This document shows positions 53,433 to 62,308 of a stretch of 64,000 nt of DNA, piece by piece. Source of the stretch: Segatella buccae ATCC 33574 (GTDB lineage Bacteria > Bacteroidota > Bacteroidia > Bacteroidales > Bacteroidaceae). The notes under the pieces are model-generated. The model saw only the letters and a program-made list of their open reading frames with translations. It had not been told where the DNA came from and did no database searches. The DNA is taken from positions 73,362-137,361 of the forward strand of contig NZ_GL586311.1 of the NCBI RefSeq assembly GCF_000184945.1, written 5' to 3'. Position 1 is the stretch's first letter. Every line of letters begins with the position of its first letter. The translations under genes were made by a program, and so were the position numbers.

Positions 53433-55133
53433 TTACTTGTATTTATCTATCAGCCCTTGTGCTCGGCTGTCACCAAGCGATTTGGCTTTTTCGAGGTTTG
53501 CCAACCCTTCAGCTTTGAGTTTCTTCTGTATCTGTGCCAGCCCGAGGAAGATGTATCCATCGGGATATTGTGGTGCCAGTTCGACGCAACGGGTGGCAGC
53601 GAATACAGCTTCATCAAGTTTATTCACGCGCAGATTCATCGAGGCCAATTCCACCCAATAAGTAGGTTCCTTGGGGGCAAGAACACAAGCGTGGGCAATA
53701 TCGTTGAGAGCTTGCTGGTACATACGTATCTTGCTCTCACACTGATAGCGGGTATAGTAAAATTCAGCAGGCGCTGTACCGTAGAACACGGTCATAATCG
53801 TATCGTAGAGATTGTAGTCGCGCATAGCATCACGGTATTTACCATCGGCATCGAGAGCTTTGCCGCGGGCGAGAATATAGGGTGCTCCCATCTGTGTCTT
53901 TCCACTTACATTGACAGCACTGTCGAGCAGGGCAATGATTTCTGACGTGCCGGCTTTCAAATTGGCCTTGGCTTGCGCAGCCTCGAAAAAGACTTCACCA
54001 TTGCGAAGACCCGACTTGGCGAGTGCCATAAACTGGTCGTAAGCTGATTGATAGTCGCCTTTCATGAAAGTGATTTGGGCCTGAAGATGCCGATAGATGG
54101 GCAGTGGATTGGCAGCATAGGCAGCTTGAGCCTCAGCCATAGCCTTATCCAGAGTCCACGCTTCAAAGGTCTTTCCGCTCTGACTGTAAGCCAAATAGCG
54201 ATAGATGAGGTCAGCATAGTTGTAGTGGGCTTCATCTTTGAGAGCCGCTTTGGCGATACCGAGTTCCATATAGTGGGCTGCTTCGGCAAAGTCACCTGCG
54301 CGGAAAGCAATGTCAGCACGTTCTTTGTAACCATCAGCAGCCGCAGGAAACTTGACCATAAATTCATCAGCGTATTTACGGATCACATCATCCCCAAACT
54401 TGCTCTTAGCCAACACCAATGTCATGCGGGCATCTTCTTCTTTGGAAGGCAAAGCCGTGCGAATGGCCGTCTGTTTCAGGGCCGGGTCGAGATTTGACAT
54501 TCCATTCACTTTCAAGTCGTTGATAAAGAGAATATCGGCAGCCGATACATCGCTGTTAGCCGCCAAATGGCGCAGCAACCCCATTACCTCACCTTTGGCA
54601 TTGACAAAAGGGCAACCGATAGCATTGTCAGGAGCATTGTAATTGAACACATAATAGGCATACTTGTCTATAAATTTCTCCACCTTAGCCACTTTGATCG
54701 ATTGGGCATCGGTTTTGCCTTTGGCATAATTCACCAACCACACCTGAGCCCCCTGCATCACAGTGGTGCGGGCTATTGGGGCAGCCGGTGTAGTACCCGT
54801 CACGCGAAATTTAGCCACATCATAGAGTTCGTTGCCTCCAAGAAGACAGTCCACATCATAGCTCTTGCCCGCAGCATCTATCACCGTAGCCTTAGCCGCT
54901 CCCACGAAAGGAGCGAAAGTACTTACAGCCGTACCATCGGTGGCGATAAACACACCGTGGGTGGAAGACAGCAGAGATCCATCGGCCTTGAAAGTGGTGA
55001 GTGTAAATACAGCTTTGGAAGCCTTCTGCACGGCTGCCGGTTGGGCTTTAACCATGCCCGGTAACAGTGCCAAGCAAAACAACCACAACATTATCAAAAA
55101 GGGTGTATGGAAAATCTGTTTGAAAGTTTTCAT
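53433..55133 (-). CDS. secreted protein with degenerate trypsin-like domain and TPR repeats
   Basis: The 566-residue protein has a signal peptide (cleavage near Ala30-Gln31). Residues ~35-210 follow the S1C/HtrA fold (THGVFIATDGTAVSTF, YDVAKFRV, NAIGCPFVNAKGEVMGLL) but the catalytic His position is Ala/Pro (STFAPF) and the GNSGGP serine motif is replaced by NAIGCP, so it is a pseudo-protease. Residues ~230-560 are TPR-like helices (YKERADIAFRAGDFAEAAHYMELG and others). It is likely a periplasmic binding scaffold. It is the last gene of the dnaN-recN run, 68 bp after recN, and may have its own expression. Confidence 0.75.
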   Translation of the reverse strand: MKTFKQIFHTPFLIMLWLFCLALLPGMVKAQPAAVQKASKAVFTLTTFKADGSLLSSTHGVFIATDGTAVSTFAPFVGAAKATVIDAAGKSYDVDCLLGGNELYDVAKFRVTGTTPAAPIARTTVMQGAQVWLVNYAKGKTDAQSIKVAKVEKFIDKYAYYVFNYNAPDNAIGCPFVNAKGEVMGLLRHLAANSDVSAADILFINDLKVNGMSNLDPALKQTAIRTALPSKEEDARMTLVLAKSKFGDDVIRKYADEFMVKFPAAADGYKERADIAFRAGDFAEAAHYMELGIAKAALKDEAHYNYADLIYRYLAYSQSGKTFEAWTLDKAMAEAQAAYAANPLPIYRHLQAQITFMKGDYQSAYDQFMALAKSGLRNGEVFFEAAQAKANLKAGTSEIIALLDSAVNVSGKTQMGAPYILARGKALDADGKYRDAMRDYNLYDTIMTVFYGTAPAEFYYTRYQCESKIRMYQQALNDIAHACVLAPKEPTYWVELASMNLRVNKLDEAVFAATRCVELAPQYPDGYIFLGLAQIQKKLKAEGLANLEKAKSLGDSRAQGLIDKYK

Positions 55134-55201
55134 CTGTTCGTCTTACATAAAATCATATTTCTTATTTAAATCCACAGCACAAGTGCCATATCAAAATCAT
55201 T

Positions 55202-56866
55202 CTACTTATCAAGTTTGAGCAACTGCCGGGCATTTTCCATAGCAGCCACCGTCACATCAGAACCGCTCAACATCTGAGCTATCTCCGTGACGCGCTCTTC
55301 CGTAGTAAGCATACACATGTGGCTCAAGGTGCCTTGCGCTGTTTCTTCTTTCGATACCTTGTAGTGGGTAGAACCAAGAGCGGCAATTTGCGGCAAGTGG
55401 GTGATGGAAAGCACCTGACGATGACTATCCCCCATCTCCTGCATGATTTGCGCCATCTTTTCGGCCACACGTCCACTCACCCCAGTGTCTATTTCATCGA
55501 ATATGATGGTCGGGAGTTTCACCGTCCCACTGACCATGGCTTTCAATGAAAGCATTACACGGGCAATCTCACCTCCCGAAGCCACCTGTTGCACCGGCTG
55601 TAATGCCGTACTCTTGTTGGCACTGAAAAGAAAAGCCACCTTATCGCCCCCCGTCGGGGAGAGCTCCCGCCTTTCTATCTGCACCTCAAAACGCACATTA
55701 GGGATGCCTAACGGCACCAACCGACGCAGCATCTCAGCCTCCACCTTGCGAGCTGCCGTGGTACGCAAAGCCGTGAGTCGGGCAGCACGCTCCTCACAAA
55801 CTCCTCTGTCAGTCGCCAAACGTGCCTCAAGTTCGTCGATACGCTCACTGCCCAATTCTACATTATCAAGTTCGTTTTTCAATTCTCCCTGCATTGCGAG
55901 CAATTCTGCTACAGTGCTCACATGGAATTTCTGCTGAAGCGAATAGATAGCATCGAGACGCGAGTTGATGGCATCAAGACGGGTCGGGTCGAAATCAACA
56001 GCCTCTGTAGCACTGCTTACCTCCGCAGAAATATCTTTCAGTTCGATGAGAGACGAGTCGAGTCTCTCGGCCAACTCACGCACTTTAGGGTACACTTCCT
56101 CTATGTCGTGCAAACTTCTGACTGCCTGCTTGATGCTACCCACGACACTACCATCATCACCATTGAGGCGACTGTCAGCCTCAAACAATGCAGTCTTGAT
56201 CTCCTCGGCATGGGCCAATGTCTCTCCCTCCTGTTCGAGCTCTTCCTGCTCCCCTTCTTCAAGAGCGGCCTTGGCCAACTCATTGTATTGGAAACGGAGG
56301 AATTCCTCGTTGGTTCGTGCCTCTTCTATCTGCCGTTTGAGAGCATCCAGCTCCGTTTCAGTCTTGCGATAGCGAGCATAGGCCGTATGGTAATCATCCA
56401 ACGCCTTGCCGTCGGCAGCAATGATGTCGACCACATTGAGTTGGAAATCTTCTTTTTGCAAGAGCAGATTCTGGTGCTGTGAGTGTATATCTACAAGCTG
56501 TTCGCCCAGTTCGCGCATAAGGGAAAGTGACACCGGCGTGTCGTTGATGAACGCACGACTCCTACCGGCGGCAGACAGTTCGCGTCGGATGATGGTATCG
56601 GCTAAGTCCTCATCAATGTCATTACAGGAGAAAAAATCCCCCATGGCATAGTTGGTAAGGTCAAAGTGAGCCTCAATGACACAACGGTCGGCCCCTGCCC
56701 TCACAGCCTTAGAGCCGGCCCTATTGCCCAGCAACAAACCGATGGCTCCAAGGATAATGCTCTTTCCCGCCCCCGTCTCGCCCGTGATAACCGAAAAGCC
56801 CGGCCCGAAATCGATGCGTTCTTCGTCAATGAGCGTAAAATTTTTGATGTATAGTTGTTTCAGCAT
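55202..56866 (-). CDS. recN: DNA repair protein RecN
   Basis: The 554-residue SMC-like ATPase acts early in double-strand break repair. Walker A GETGAGKSIILGAIGLLLG at the N-terminus, a central coiled coil, signature VASGGEIARVMLSLKAM, Walker B PTIIFDEIDTGVSGRVA and the LSITHLPQIAALG switch are intact. It begins 3 bp after the DUF4835 gene stop. Confidence 0.95.
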   Translation of the reverse strand: MLKQLYIKNFTLIDEERIDFGPGFSVITGETGAGKSIILGAIGLLLGNRAGSKAVRAGADRCVIEAHFDLTNYAMGDFFSCNDIDEDLADTIIRRELSAAGRSRAFINDTPVSLSLMRELGEQLVDIHSQHQNLLLQKEDFQLNVVDIIAADGKALDDYHTAYARYRKTETELDALKRQIEEARTNEEFLRFQYNELAKAALEEGEQEELEQEGETLAHAEEIKTALFEADSRLNGDDGSVVGSIKQAVRSLHDIEEVYPKVRELAERLDSSLIELKDISAEVSSATEAVDFDPTRLDAINSRLDAIYSLQQKFHVSTVAELLAMQGELKNELDNVELGSERIDELEARLATDRGVCEERAARLTALRTTAARKVEAEMLRRLVPLGIPNVRFEVQIERRELSPTGGDKVAFLFSANKSTALQPVQQVASGGEIARVMLSLKAMVSGTVKLPTIIFDEIDTGVSGRVAEKMAQIMQEMGDSHRQVLSITHLPQIAALGSTHYKVSKEETAQGTLSHMCMLTTEERVTEIAQMLSGSDVTVAAMENARQLLKLDK

Positions 56867-56869
56867 CTT

Positions 56870-57790
56870 CTATTGTTTGATTTTATCCCAAGCTGCGTTT
56901 TGGCTTGCATTGATGGAAAAAAGAATCTCATAGACATTCTCCTTCTCCTTTTGCGTGCCCTTACCTTGATAGATATTGGCCAATTCGTCTTTTTTATAGT
57001 CTGTCCATATCTGTGGCAACAGACTCAGCGGCTTGTCCTCATGTGATTTCTTGAGATGGCTCTCTATGGCCGTGGTAATTTCCGTGCGTCCCCGCTCGGC
57101 ATTGTTAGCCATCTCGTCAAGCCCCTTCCGATAATAGTCATATTGCAGTTGGCGGAAAGGGGCCATCGCCCCATCAAGGTAATCACTGATAATGGCATAG
57201 CGATTGCGATCATTTTCAAAAGCCTTCCACCCCGGATAGCCCAAGTCTTGGGCATTGTTAGTAAGGTTAAGGCAACGCCGGAGCACATCTTCACCGCCCC
57301 GTGGAGCAAATGAATCAAGGTCAAGACCAATGATGAGATAAGCGTAGTAAGCGAAAAGTGCCGTAAGTTGGTTGTCGATCACCTCCTCATTGAAATTGAG
57401 CTGGTCGAACTGTGTAAAGGCGAAGTCGAAATTGTCATCCGTATTATTATATAAGGTGGAAGTGTAGGCAGAGTTGTAGACCGGACGGTTGGCTTGGACG
57501 AGTGCCTTGCAGGAAAATTTATTGGAGCTCTTGTCATATTTGGTCACCGTGATGTTGAAGTTACACACGATGCGCTCATTCTTCCTGAATTGCAAGTGAG
57601 TCCACTGCCGTTCGTTAACAAACTGCTCAAGTGTATGTTGCAGATTGTCGAACACCGAGGCGTCCGTACCCTCTATCTGGGCATGGTTGACTGTGATTTT
57701 AGCCTGCAACTCTTGGGCATCAGCCGTTGCAGGAGCCACAAAACTCATAGCTATCCATAGCAAAACGATGCAAGATTTCAGTTTATTCAT
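56870..57790 (-). CDS. DUF4835 family exported protein
   Basis: The 306-residue protein has a signal peptide (CIVLLWIAMSFVAPATADA) and matches DUF4835: LQAKITVNHAQIEGTDASVFDNLQHTLEQFVNERQWT, a TALFAYYAYLIIGLDLDSFAPRGG core and a LLPQIWTDYKKDELANIYQG segment. Some databases link this family to type IX secretion under the name PorD; I cannot confirm that here. It sits between coaBC and recN in the conserved replication-repair operon. Confidence 0.8.
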   Translation of the reverse strand: MNKLKSCIVLLWIAMSFVAPATADAQELQAKITVNHAQIEGTDASVFDNLQHTLEQFVNERQWTHLQFRKNERIVCNFNITVTKYDKSSNKFSCKALVQANRPVYNSAYTSTLYNNTDDNFDFAFTQFDQLNFNEEVIDNQLTALFAYYAYLIIGLDLDSFAPRGGEDVLRRCLNLTNNAQDLGYPGWKAFENDRNRYAIISDYLDGAMAPFRQLQYDYYRKGLDEMANNAERGRTEITTAIESHLKKSHEDKPLSLLPQIWTDYKKDELANIYQGKGTQKEKENVYEILFSINASQNAAWDKIKQ

Positions 57791-57840
57791 ACCCTATTCT
57801 TTATCCTACAAACAAGCATATCCGACTTTTGCACCCTGGT

Positions 57841-59103
57841 TCAGAAGATAGCAGCCAACTCATCTACAATGTCACGGGCCACCTCTCGTTTCGGTTTCTT
57901 GTCGTATTCCTTCTGCCCCCCGGCCGAAACGATCGTGATTCGGTTGTCATCGGTACGAAAAGTCGTACCCGCATTGCGCGTTGAGTTGAGTACGACGAAA
58001 TCGGCATTTTTGCTTTTCAGTTTCCGTCGGGCATTAGCTTCTTCGTCATTCGTTTCAAGCGCAAAAGCCACGAGACGCTGTGCGGGGGTCTTCATGCGCC
58101 CCAAAGCAGCCGCAATGTCATGGGTGGGCACCAACCGAAGCATCATGTCTTCCCCGCCACGCTTTATCTTATGCATAGCCACGGCTGTCGGTCTGAAGTC
58201 GGCCACAGCAGCACAAAGTATGGCTGCATCGGCCTCGGGAAAAACCTTGACAGCCGCGCCATACATCTCTTCGCAACTCTCCACGTCGATACGCCGGATG
58301 CCTTCGCTACATGTGAGAGCCACCGGGCCGGCTATGAGTGTCACCCTTGCACCACGCCGCAAGCACTCTTCGGCCAAGGCAAAGCCCATTTTCCCCGACG
58401 AATAGTTGCCGATGAAGCGCACAGGATCGATCTTCTCGTAAGTAGGTCCGGCCGTGATGAGTACACGGCGGCCTTTAAGGCTGAGCTCACAGCCCTCTGT
58501 CTCATTCTCCGTGACAGCAGGACTTACGATCTCCATTCCACCGCCACCATCACGGTCGCCACTCTCGAAAAAGCCGTCAAGCACTTCCACGATGCGTTCT
58601 GGCTCTTCCATGCGGCCTTTGCCTTCGAGCCCGCTGGCCAAAAAGCCCTCGGAAGGTTCTATAAAATGGTTTCCAAACGACCGTAGTCTGGCAATATTGG
58701 CTTGTGTAGAAGGGTGGCGATACATGTCGAGATCCATAGCCGGAGCGATGAACACAGGAGCCTTCATAGAGAGATAGGTGGTGACAAGCATATTGTCGGC
58801 CACCCCGCCGGCCATCTTTCCAAGTGTTGCAGCCGTACAGGGTGCGATGATCATGGCATCGGCCCACAACCCGAGTTCCACATGAGAGTGCCATGTGCCG
58901 TCGCGCTGCGAAAAAAACTCGCTTATCACCGGCTTACGCGTCAAGGCCGAGAGGGTGATAGGGGTAACAAACTCCTTGCCTGCAGGAGTGATAACCACCT
59001 GCACTTCCGCCCCCCGGCGTATAAGGCTGCGAATGAGAAGACAGGCTTTATAGGCAGCGATAGAACCGGTGATGCCGAGAACAATTTTCTTTCCTTCAAG
59101 CAT
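57841..59103 (-). CDS. coaBC: bifunctional phosphopantothenoylcysteine decarboxylase/phosphopantothenate-cysteine ligase
   Basis: The 420-residue enzyme carries out two steps of coenzyme A synthesis. The N-terminal flavoprotein CoaC domain (1-180) has GITGSIAAYK, HVELG with His74, PAMDLDM and GFLASGLEGKGRM; the C-terminal CoaB domain (about 215-418) has VLITAGPTYEKIDPVRFIGNYSSGKMGFALAEE. Two CoaC residues that are Asn125 and Cys158 in E. coli are Asp and Ser157 here. It follows the exonuclease gene directly. Confidence 0.95.
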   Translation of the reverse strand: MLEGKKIVLGITGSIAAYKACLLIRSLIRRGAEVQVVITPAGKEFVTPITLSALTRKPVISEFFSQRDGTWHSHVELGLWADAMIIAPCTAATLGKMAGGVADNMLVTTYLSMKAPVFIAPAMDLDMYRHPSTQANIARLRSFGNHFIEPSEGFLASGLEGKGRMEEPERIVEVLDGFFESGDRDGGGGMEIVSPAVTENETEGCELSLKGRRVLITAGPTYEKIDPVRFIGNYSSGKMGFALAEECLRRGARVTLIAGPVALTCSEGIRRIDVESCEEMYGAAVKVFPEADAAILCAAVADFRPTAVAMHKIKRGGEDMMLRLVPTHDIAAALGRMKTPAQRLVAFALETNDEEANARRKLKSKNADFVVLNSTRNAGTTFRTDDNRITIVSAGGQKEYDKKPKREVARDIVDELAAIF

Positions 59104-59958
59104 TTATTTGTTATTGAATTCGCGCAAACGGATACGGGTGAGCACCTGCTTGGTGTTGAACGTGAAGTCGGAACTCAGCATCCAAGAGAAATATCCCGGG
59201 TCACGACGCAGCACTTCAGCCACATCCCATCCCTTATATTTGCCGAAGTTGAACACCTCATGCCGACGCGGGTTTCCGTCCTTGTCAGTCAGCGTGTTTC
59301 CCTGCGCATCGGTAAGGTCTTTCCAGATGATACGACCCGCGAAATCTACATTGTCATTGTTTTTGGAAAACTCGGCCAACTCGTCCATATCGTTATGGAG
59401 CACACGGTCGGGTTCTTCCTGCACACCGGGTGCATATTTGTCCAATTCGCCCATGAGTACACGATAGGTGGCCTCGGTGTCCTGATCGGCCCGATGGGCC
59501 TCAAAGTCTTCCTCCATCTTGCGCCCCGTGTAAAACTTGTAGGCAGCAGCCAGGTTGCGGCGTTCCATCTTGTGAAAAATGGCCTGTGCGTCAATGAGTC
59601 GACACTTACCGAAATCGAAATCGATGCCTGCCCGCAAAAACTCCTCAGCCAACATAGGAATATCGAAGTGGTTGGAGTTGAAGCCGGCAAAATCGCAGCC
59701 CTTGAACTCCTCAGCCAACCGCGGAGCCAGTTCTTTGAAAGCAGGACGGTCTTTCACGTCATCATCGGAAATTCCCGTGAGAGCCGTTATCTCCGGCGCG
59801 ATGGGTTTACCGGGATTGATGATTTCGTTGCCACGCAATTCCGTCCCGTCAGGGCACACTTTAATATACGACAACTGTATGACCCTGTCGTTGACCAAAT
59901 CAAGACCGGTAGTCTCAAGGTCAAACACGACAAGGGGTTTGGTGAGATTAAGTTTCAT
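59104..59958 (-). CDS. DnaQ-like 3'-5' exonuclease with DUF3820-like C-terminus
   Basis: The 284-residue protein has a DEDDh exonuclease domain (1-175): VVFDLETTGL, NSNHFDIPML, and HRADQDTEATYRV supply the catalytic acids and His. The C-terminal part (about 240-284) has FNFGKYKGWDVAEVLRRDPGYFSWML, a short module also seen at the end of other exonucleases (DUF3820-like). It may serve as proofreading subunit of DnaE or as a separate repair exonuclease. It directly abuts coaBC and follows dnaN by about 80 bp. Confidence 0.88.
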   Translation of the reverse strand: MKLNLTKPLVVFDLETTGLDLVNDRVIQLSYIKVCPDGTELRGNEIINPGKPIAPEITALTGISDDDVKDRPAFKELAPRLAEEFKGCDFAGFNSNHFDIPMLAEEFLRAGIDFDFGKCRLIDAQAIFHKMERRNLAAAYKFYTGRKMEEDFEAHRADQDTEATYRVLMGELDKYAPGVQEEPDRVLHNDMDELAEFSKNNDNVDFAGRIIWKDLTDAQGNTLTDKDGNPRRHEVFNFGKYKGWDVAEVLRRDPGYFSWMLSSDFTFNTKQVLTRIRLREFNNK

Positions 59959-60039
59959 TCTTTCGTTTTAGTCATTACGCGATTGTCTCTCCCACCCCTC
60001 CGATCCGGACAGAGAAGGAGAGACAATCGTTTTTCTTGT

Positions 60040-61164
60040 TTAGTCATTCAAGAGCATAGGCATGAGCAGCATGAGCACATCCTCGTTTTCGGGTTGCTGC
60101 GAGGGCATCACGGTGCCGGCCCGACTGGGATCAGCCAACTCTATCACCACCTCGTCGCTCTCAAGACTGCTCAGTATCTCTTGCATGGAGCCTCCCTTAA
60201 AACCAATACTCATCGGCTGCCCACTGTACTCGCAGGTCACCTGCTCCTTGGCCGATGTAGCGAAGTCGATATCCTCTCCGGAGAGTTCCATCCGTCCACT
60301 TTCCACATGGAAGCGCACCAACTGACTGCTCTCGCTGGCAAATGGCAACACACGGCGCAGAGCTCCCAACAGGGCACGACGGTCAATGGTCACACGATTG
60401 GGATTGTCTTGCGGAATCACAGAGTTGTAGTTGGGATAGCGTCCTTCTATCAACCGACAGTAGAGAACACCGTCGGAGAAACGCATCTCCGCACTACGGT
60501 CATTGAACTTGACGATTACCTCCCCACCGTCCTTGCTCAGCACGTTCTTCAACAGCGATGCCGGCTTCTTGGGAAGAATGAACGCAGCGGGAGTTTCACT
60601 CTTGATATTGAAATTCTTGTTGCGCACGAGCTTATGCCCGTCGCTGGCCACAATGGCCAGAGCATCGGGTGTAAGATCGAAATAAATGCCGTTCATCACA
60701 GGGCGCAACTCATCCTGCGCCGTGGCAAAAAGCGAACGCGAGATATTGTCCACCAGCACAGCAGCGTCCATTGTCATAGTCGTGGCTCCGTCTTCCACCG
60801 GTTGCATACGGGGATACTCCTCGGCATTCTGGGCCGTGAAGTTGTAGAGACCGTTCTGATAAACTATTTTGATAGCAAAGCTCTGCGTGTCGATGTCGAA
60901 ATTGAGGGGCTGCTCCGGCAGTTCCTTCACGGCATCGAGAATAGTGCGGTTGGGCACGGCAAATTCGCCCTCACCCTCGCAGCTGTCAAGTTCCAGTGCG
61001 CTCTGCATCACGTTTTCACCGTCACCGGCTGTGATGAGGAGGCGGTTGTTCTCCACCTGAAACAGGAAGCAGTCCAAAATGGGCAGCGCATTTTTGCTGT
61101 TGATGACACGAGCAAGCGTGTTAAGACGGCTGCTCAGAGCTGTGCTTGATAATGTAAATCTCAT
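60040..61164 (-). CDS. dnaN: DNA polymerase III beta sliding clamp
   Basis: The 374-residue protein has the three repeated clamp domains; typical segments are LARVINSKNALPILDCFLFQV, RSLFATAQDELRPVMNGIYFDL and the C-terminal VMPSQQPENEDVLMLLMPMLLN. It tethers DnaE and other partners to DNA. It leads the operon with the exonuclease, coaBC, DUF4835 and recN. It is not next to dnaA here. Confidence 0.96.
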   Translation of the reverse strand: MRFTLSSTALSSRLNTLARVINSKNALPILDCFLFQVENNRLLITAGDGENVMQSALELDSCEGEGEFAVPNRTILDAVKELPEQPLNFDIDTQSFAIKIVYQNGLYNFTAQNAEEYPRMQPVEDGATTMTMDAAVLVDNISRSLFATAQDELRPVMNGIYFDLTPDALAIVASDGHKLVRNKNFNIKSETPAAFILPKKPASLLKNVLSKDGGEVIVKFNDRSAEMRFSDGVLYCRLIEGRYPNYNSVIPQDNPNRVTIDRRALLGALRRVLPFASESSQLVRFHVESGRMELSGEDIDFATSAKEQVTCEYSGQPMSIGFKGGSMQEILSSLESDEVVIELADPSRAGTVMPSQQPENEDVLMLLMPMLLND

Positions 61165-61234
61165 TAGTATTTATTTTAAATGTTTTGTTTCTTTACTTTT
61201 CCAATCGTTCTTTCCCCATAGGAAATATAGGCTA

Positions 61235-61265
61235 CAAAAATACGAAAATAGTCTCGGAATACAAA
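61235..61265 (-). promoter_or_regulatory. promoter of the dnaN operon
   Basis: On the minus strand TTTG (61265-61262), 19-bp gap, TATTTTTG (61242-61235); leader of about 65 nt. Confidence 0.85.
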
Positions 61266-61305
61266 AAAAAGTGCGGGAAAGTTTTTCTTTTTAGAAGTAT
61301 TTTAG

Positions 61306-61313
61306 TAATTTCG
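61306..61313 (+). promoter_or_regulatory. -7 box of the DUF3127 gene
   Basis: TAATTTCG, one mismatch to TAnnTTTG, with a T-rich -33 region; divergent from the dnaN promoter. Confidence 0.45.
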
Positions 61314-61352
61314 CAAATTGAAAGAAATATTTATAATACGGAAACGAATAAT

Positions 61353-61766
61353 ATGGAATTACAAGGAAAAGTTATCGCAGTATTGCCCGAGCGCAGCGGC
61401 ACATCAGCGCGTGGCGAGTGGAAGTCGCAGTCGTTTGTCATTGAGACCCACGAGCAGTATCCGCGCAAGATGGTGTTCGATGTATTCGGCGCCGACCGTC
61501 TGGCTCAGTTCAATATCAAAAGTGGCGAGGAAATCACGGTGTCGTTTGACATTGACGCCCATGAGTATAATGGCCGCTGGTTCAACAACATTCGTGCATG
61601 GAATGTACAGCACATCGATCCGGCAGCTGCCCAAGCCGGTGCCACAGGGCCTCAGCCCATGGCCGGTGGTGCTCCGTTCGGTGCCCCTGCCGAAGGCGCA
61701 CAGGCTCCGTTCCCACCCGCTCCCGCAGCCGGAGATGGCGACAGTGCCGACGACCTGCCTTTCTAA
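61353..61766 (+). CDS. DUF3127 protein with SSB-like acidic tail
   Basis: The 137-residue protein has an OB-fold-like N-terminal domain of the DUF3127 family (MELQGKVIAVLPERSGTS, WKSQSFVIETHEQYPRKMVFDVFG, ISFD-like strands to about residue 88), a Gly/Pro/Ala-rich linker, and the C-terminal tip DSADDLPF. That tip copies the protein-interaction tail of SSB (acidic residues then Pro-Phe). The plan of OB fold, flexible linker and acidic tip suggests a single-stranded DNA-binding or SSB-partner protein, but this is inference. The ATG at 61353 follows the -7 box; earlier starts do not. Confidence 0.8.
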   Translation: MELQGKVIAVLPERSGTSARGEWKSQSFVIETHEQYPRKMVFDVFGADRLAQFNIKSGEEITVSFDIDAHEYNGRWFNNIRAWNVQHIDPAAAQAGATGPQPMAGGAPFGAPAEGAQAPFPPAPAAGDGDSADDLPF

Positions 61767-61939
61767 GCGGCATTTTTCCCTTACACACATACAAGACAGC
61801 AACACCGGCATACCGCCTCATGACGAGGTGGTATGTCGGTGTTGTTGTTTGAAAAACCTCCCCAAGCCTCTCCTTAAGAGGAAAGTGTCTCGCGAGACAA
61901 AGGTAGCTAAGTAGAGAGGCTGAACAAAGGAACAATCCC
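61767..61939. other. intergenic region after the DUF3127 gene
   Basis: No gene seen. AACACCGGCATACC and GGTATGTCGGTGTT near 61800-61845 form an imperfect inverted pair that may terminate the DUF3127 transcript. Confidence 0.5.
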
Positions 61940-62206
61940 ATATATAGCGAAACTTACCAAGATTGAGAAAAAGAATTACACAGGAGTTTTCCACGCCCTT
62001 CGATCCAGCCCATCCCATCTACCTCATTCGCCCCATCTGTCCCATCAATTTCCTCACTAAGTCCAAACGATATTGCAAAAGAGCCACACTTGAAAGCTCA
62101 TCCGGCCCAACAGAGAAGCTCGAAGAGCCCCTTTCGCAAAACCATTCGGGCCTATTTGCCCCCACAATAAGAAGGAAAGTCCCCTTCAAGAGGGGTGGAA
62201 ACTAAA

Positions 62207-62232
62207 AAAGGGAACGCCACCGCGCTCCCTTT
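62207..62232 (-). terminator. terminator hairpin inside repeat copy D
   Basis: On the minus strand AAAGGGAGCGC pairs with GCGTTCCCTTT around a 4-nt loop, then TTTTTT. It lies 77 bp past the DUF389 stop and likely ends that transcript. Confidence 0.75.
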
Positions 62233-62239
62233 GCTTATG

Positions 62240-62271
62240 CAAAGATACTACCCAAAAAGTAAAAATGCAAA
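62240..62271 (-). promoter_or_regulatory. promoter inside repeat copy D, aimed into the hairpin
   Basis: On the minus strand TTTG (62271-62268), 20-bp gap, TATCTTTG (62247-62240), exactly as in copy A. Confidence 0.65.
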
Positions 62272-62308
62272 TCGACAACGAAAAAACGCGACACTCGCCA
62301 CAGGCTGT

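Larger units (their letters stand above)
61940..62300. repeat. dispersed intergenic repeat, copy D
   Basis: Full-length relative of copy A (8178-8535): TTTTCCACGCCC near 61987, TTGCAAAAGAGCCACACTTG (62073-62092), AAGCTCATCCGG, hairpin 62207-62232, CAAAGATA 62240-62247 and AATGCAAATC follow in the same order and spacing. The right end reaches the stop of the DUF389 gene. Confidence 0.75.

Noticed and set aside
58702..61149. 815-codon plus-strand frame opposite coaBC, the exonuclease and dnaN
   Set aside because: It is a shadow of the strong codon bias of three well-identified genes on the other strand. The same holds for the 595-codon frame opposite dnaE at 37981-39768.
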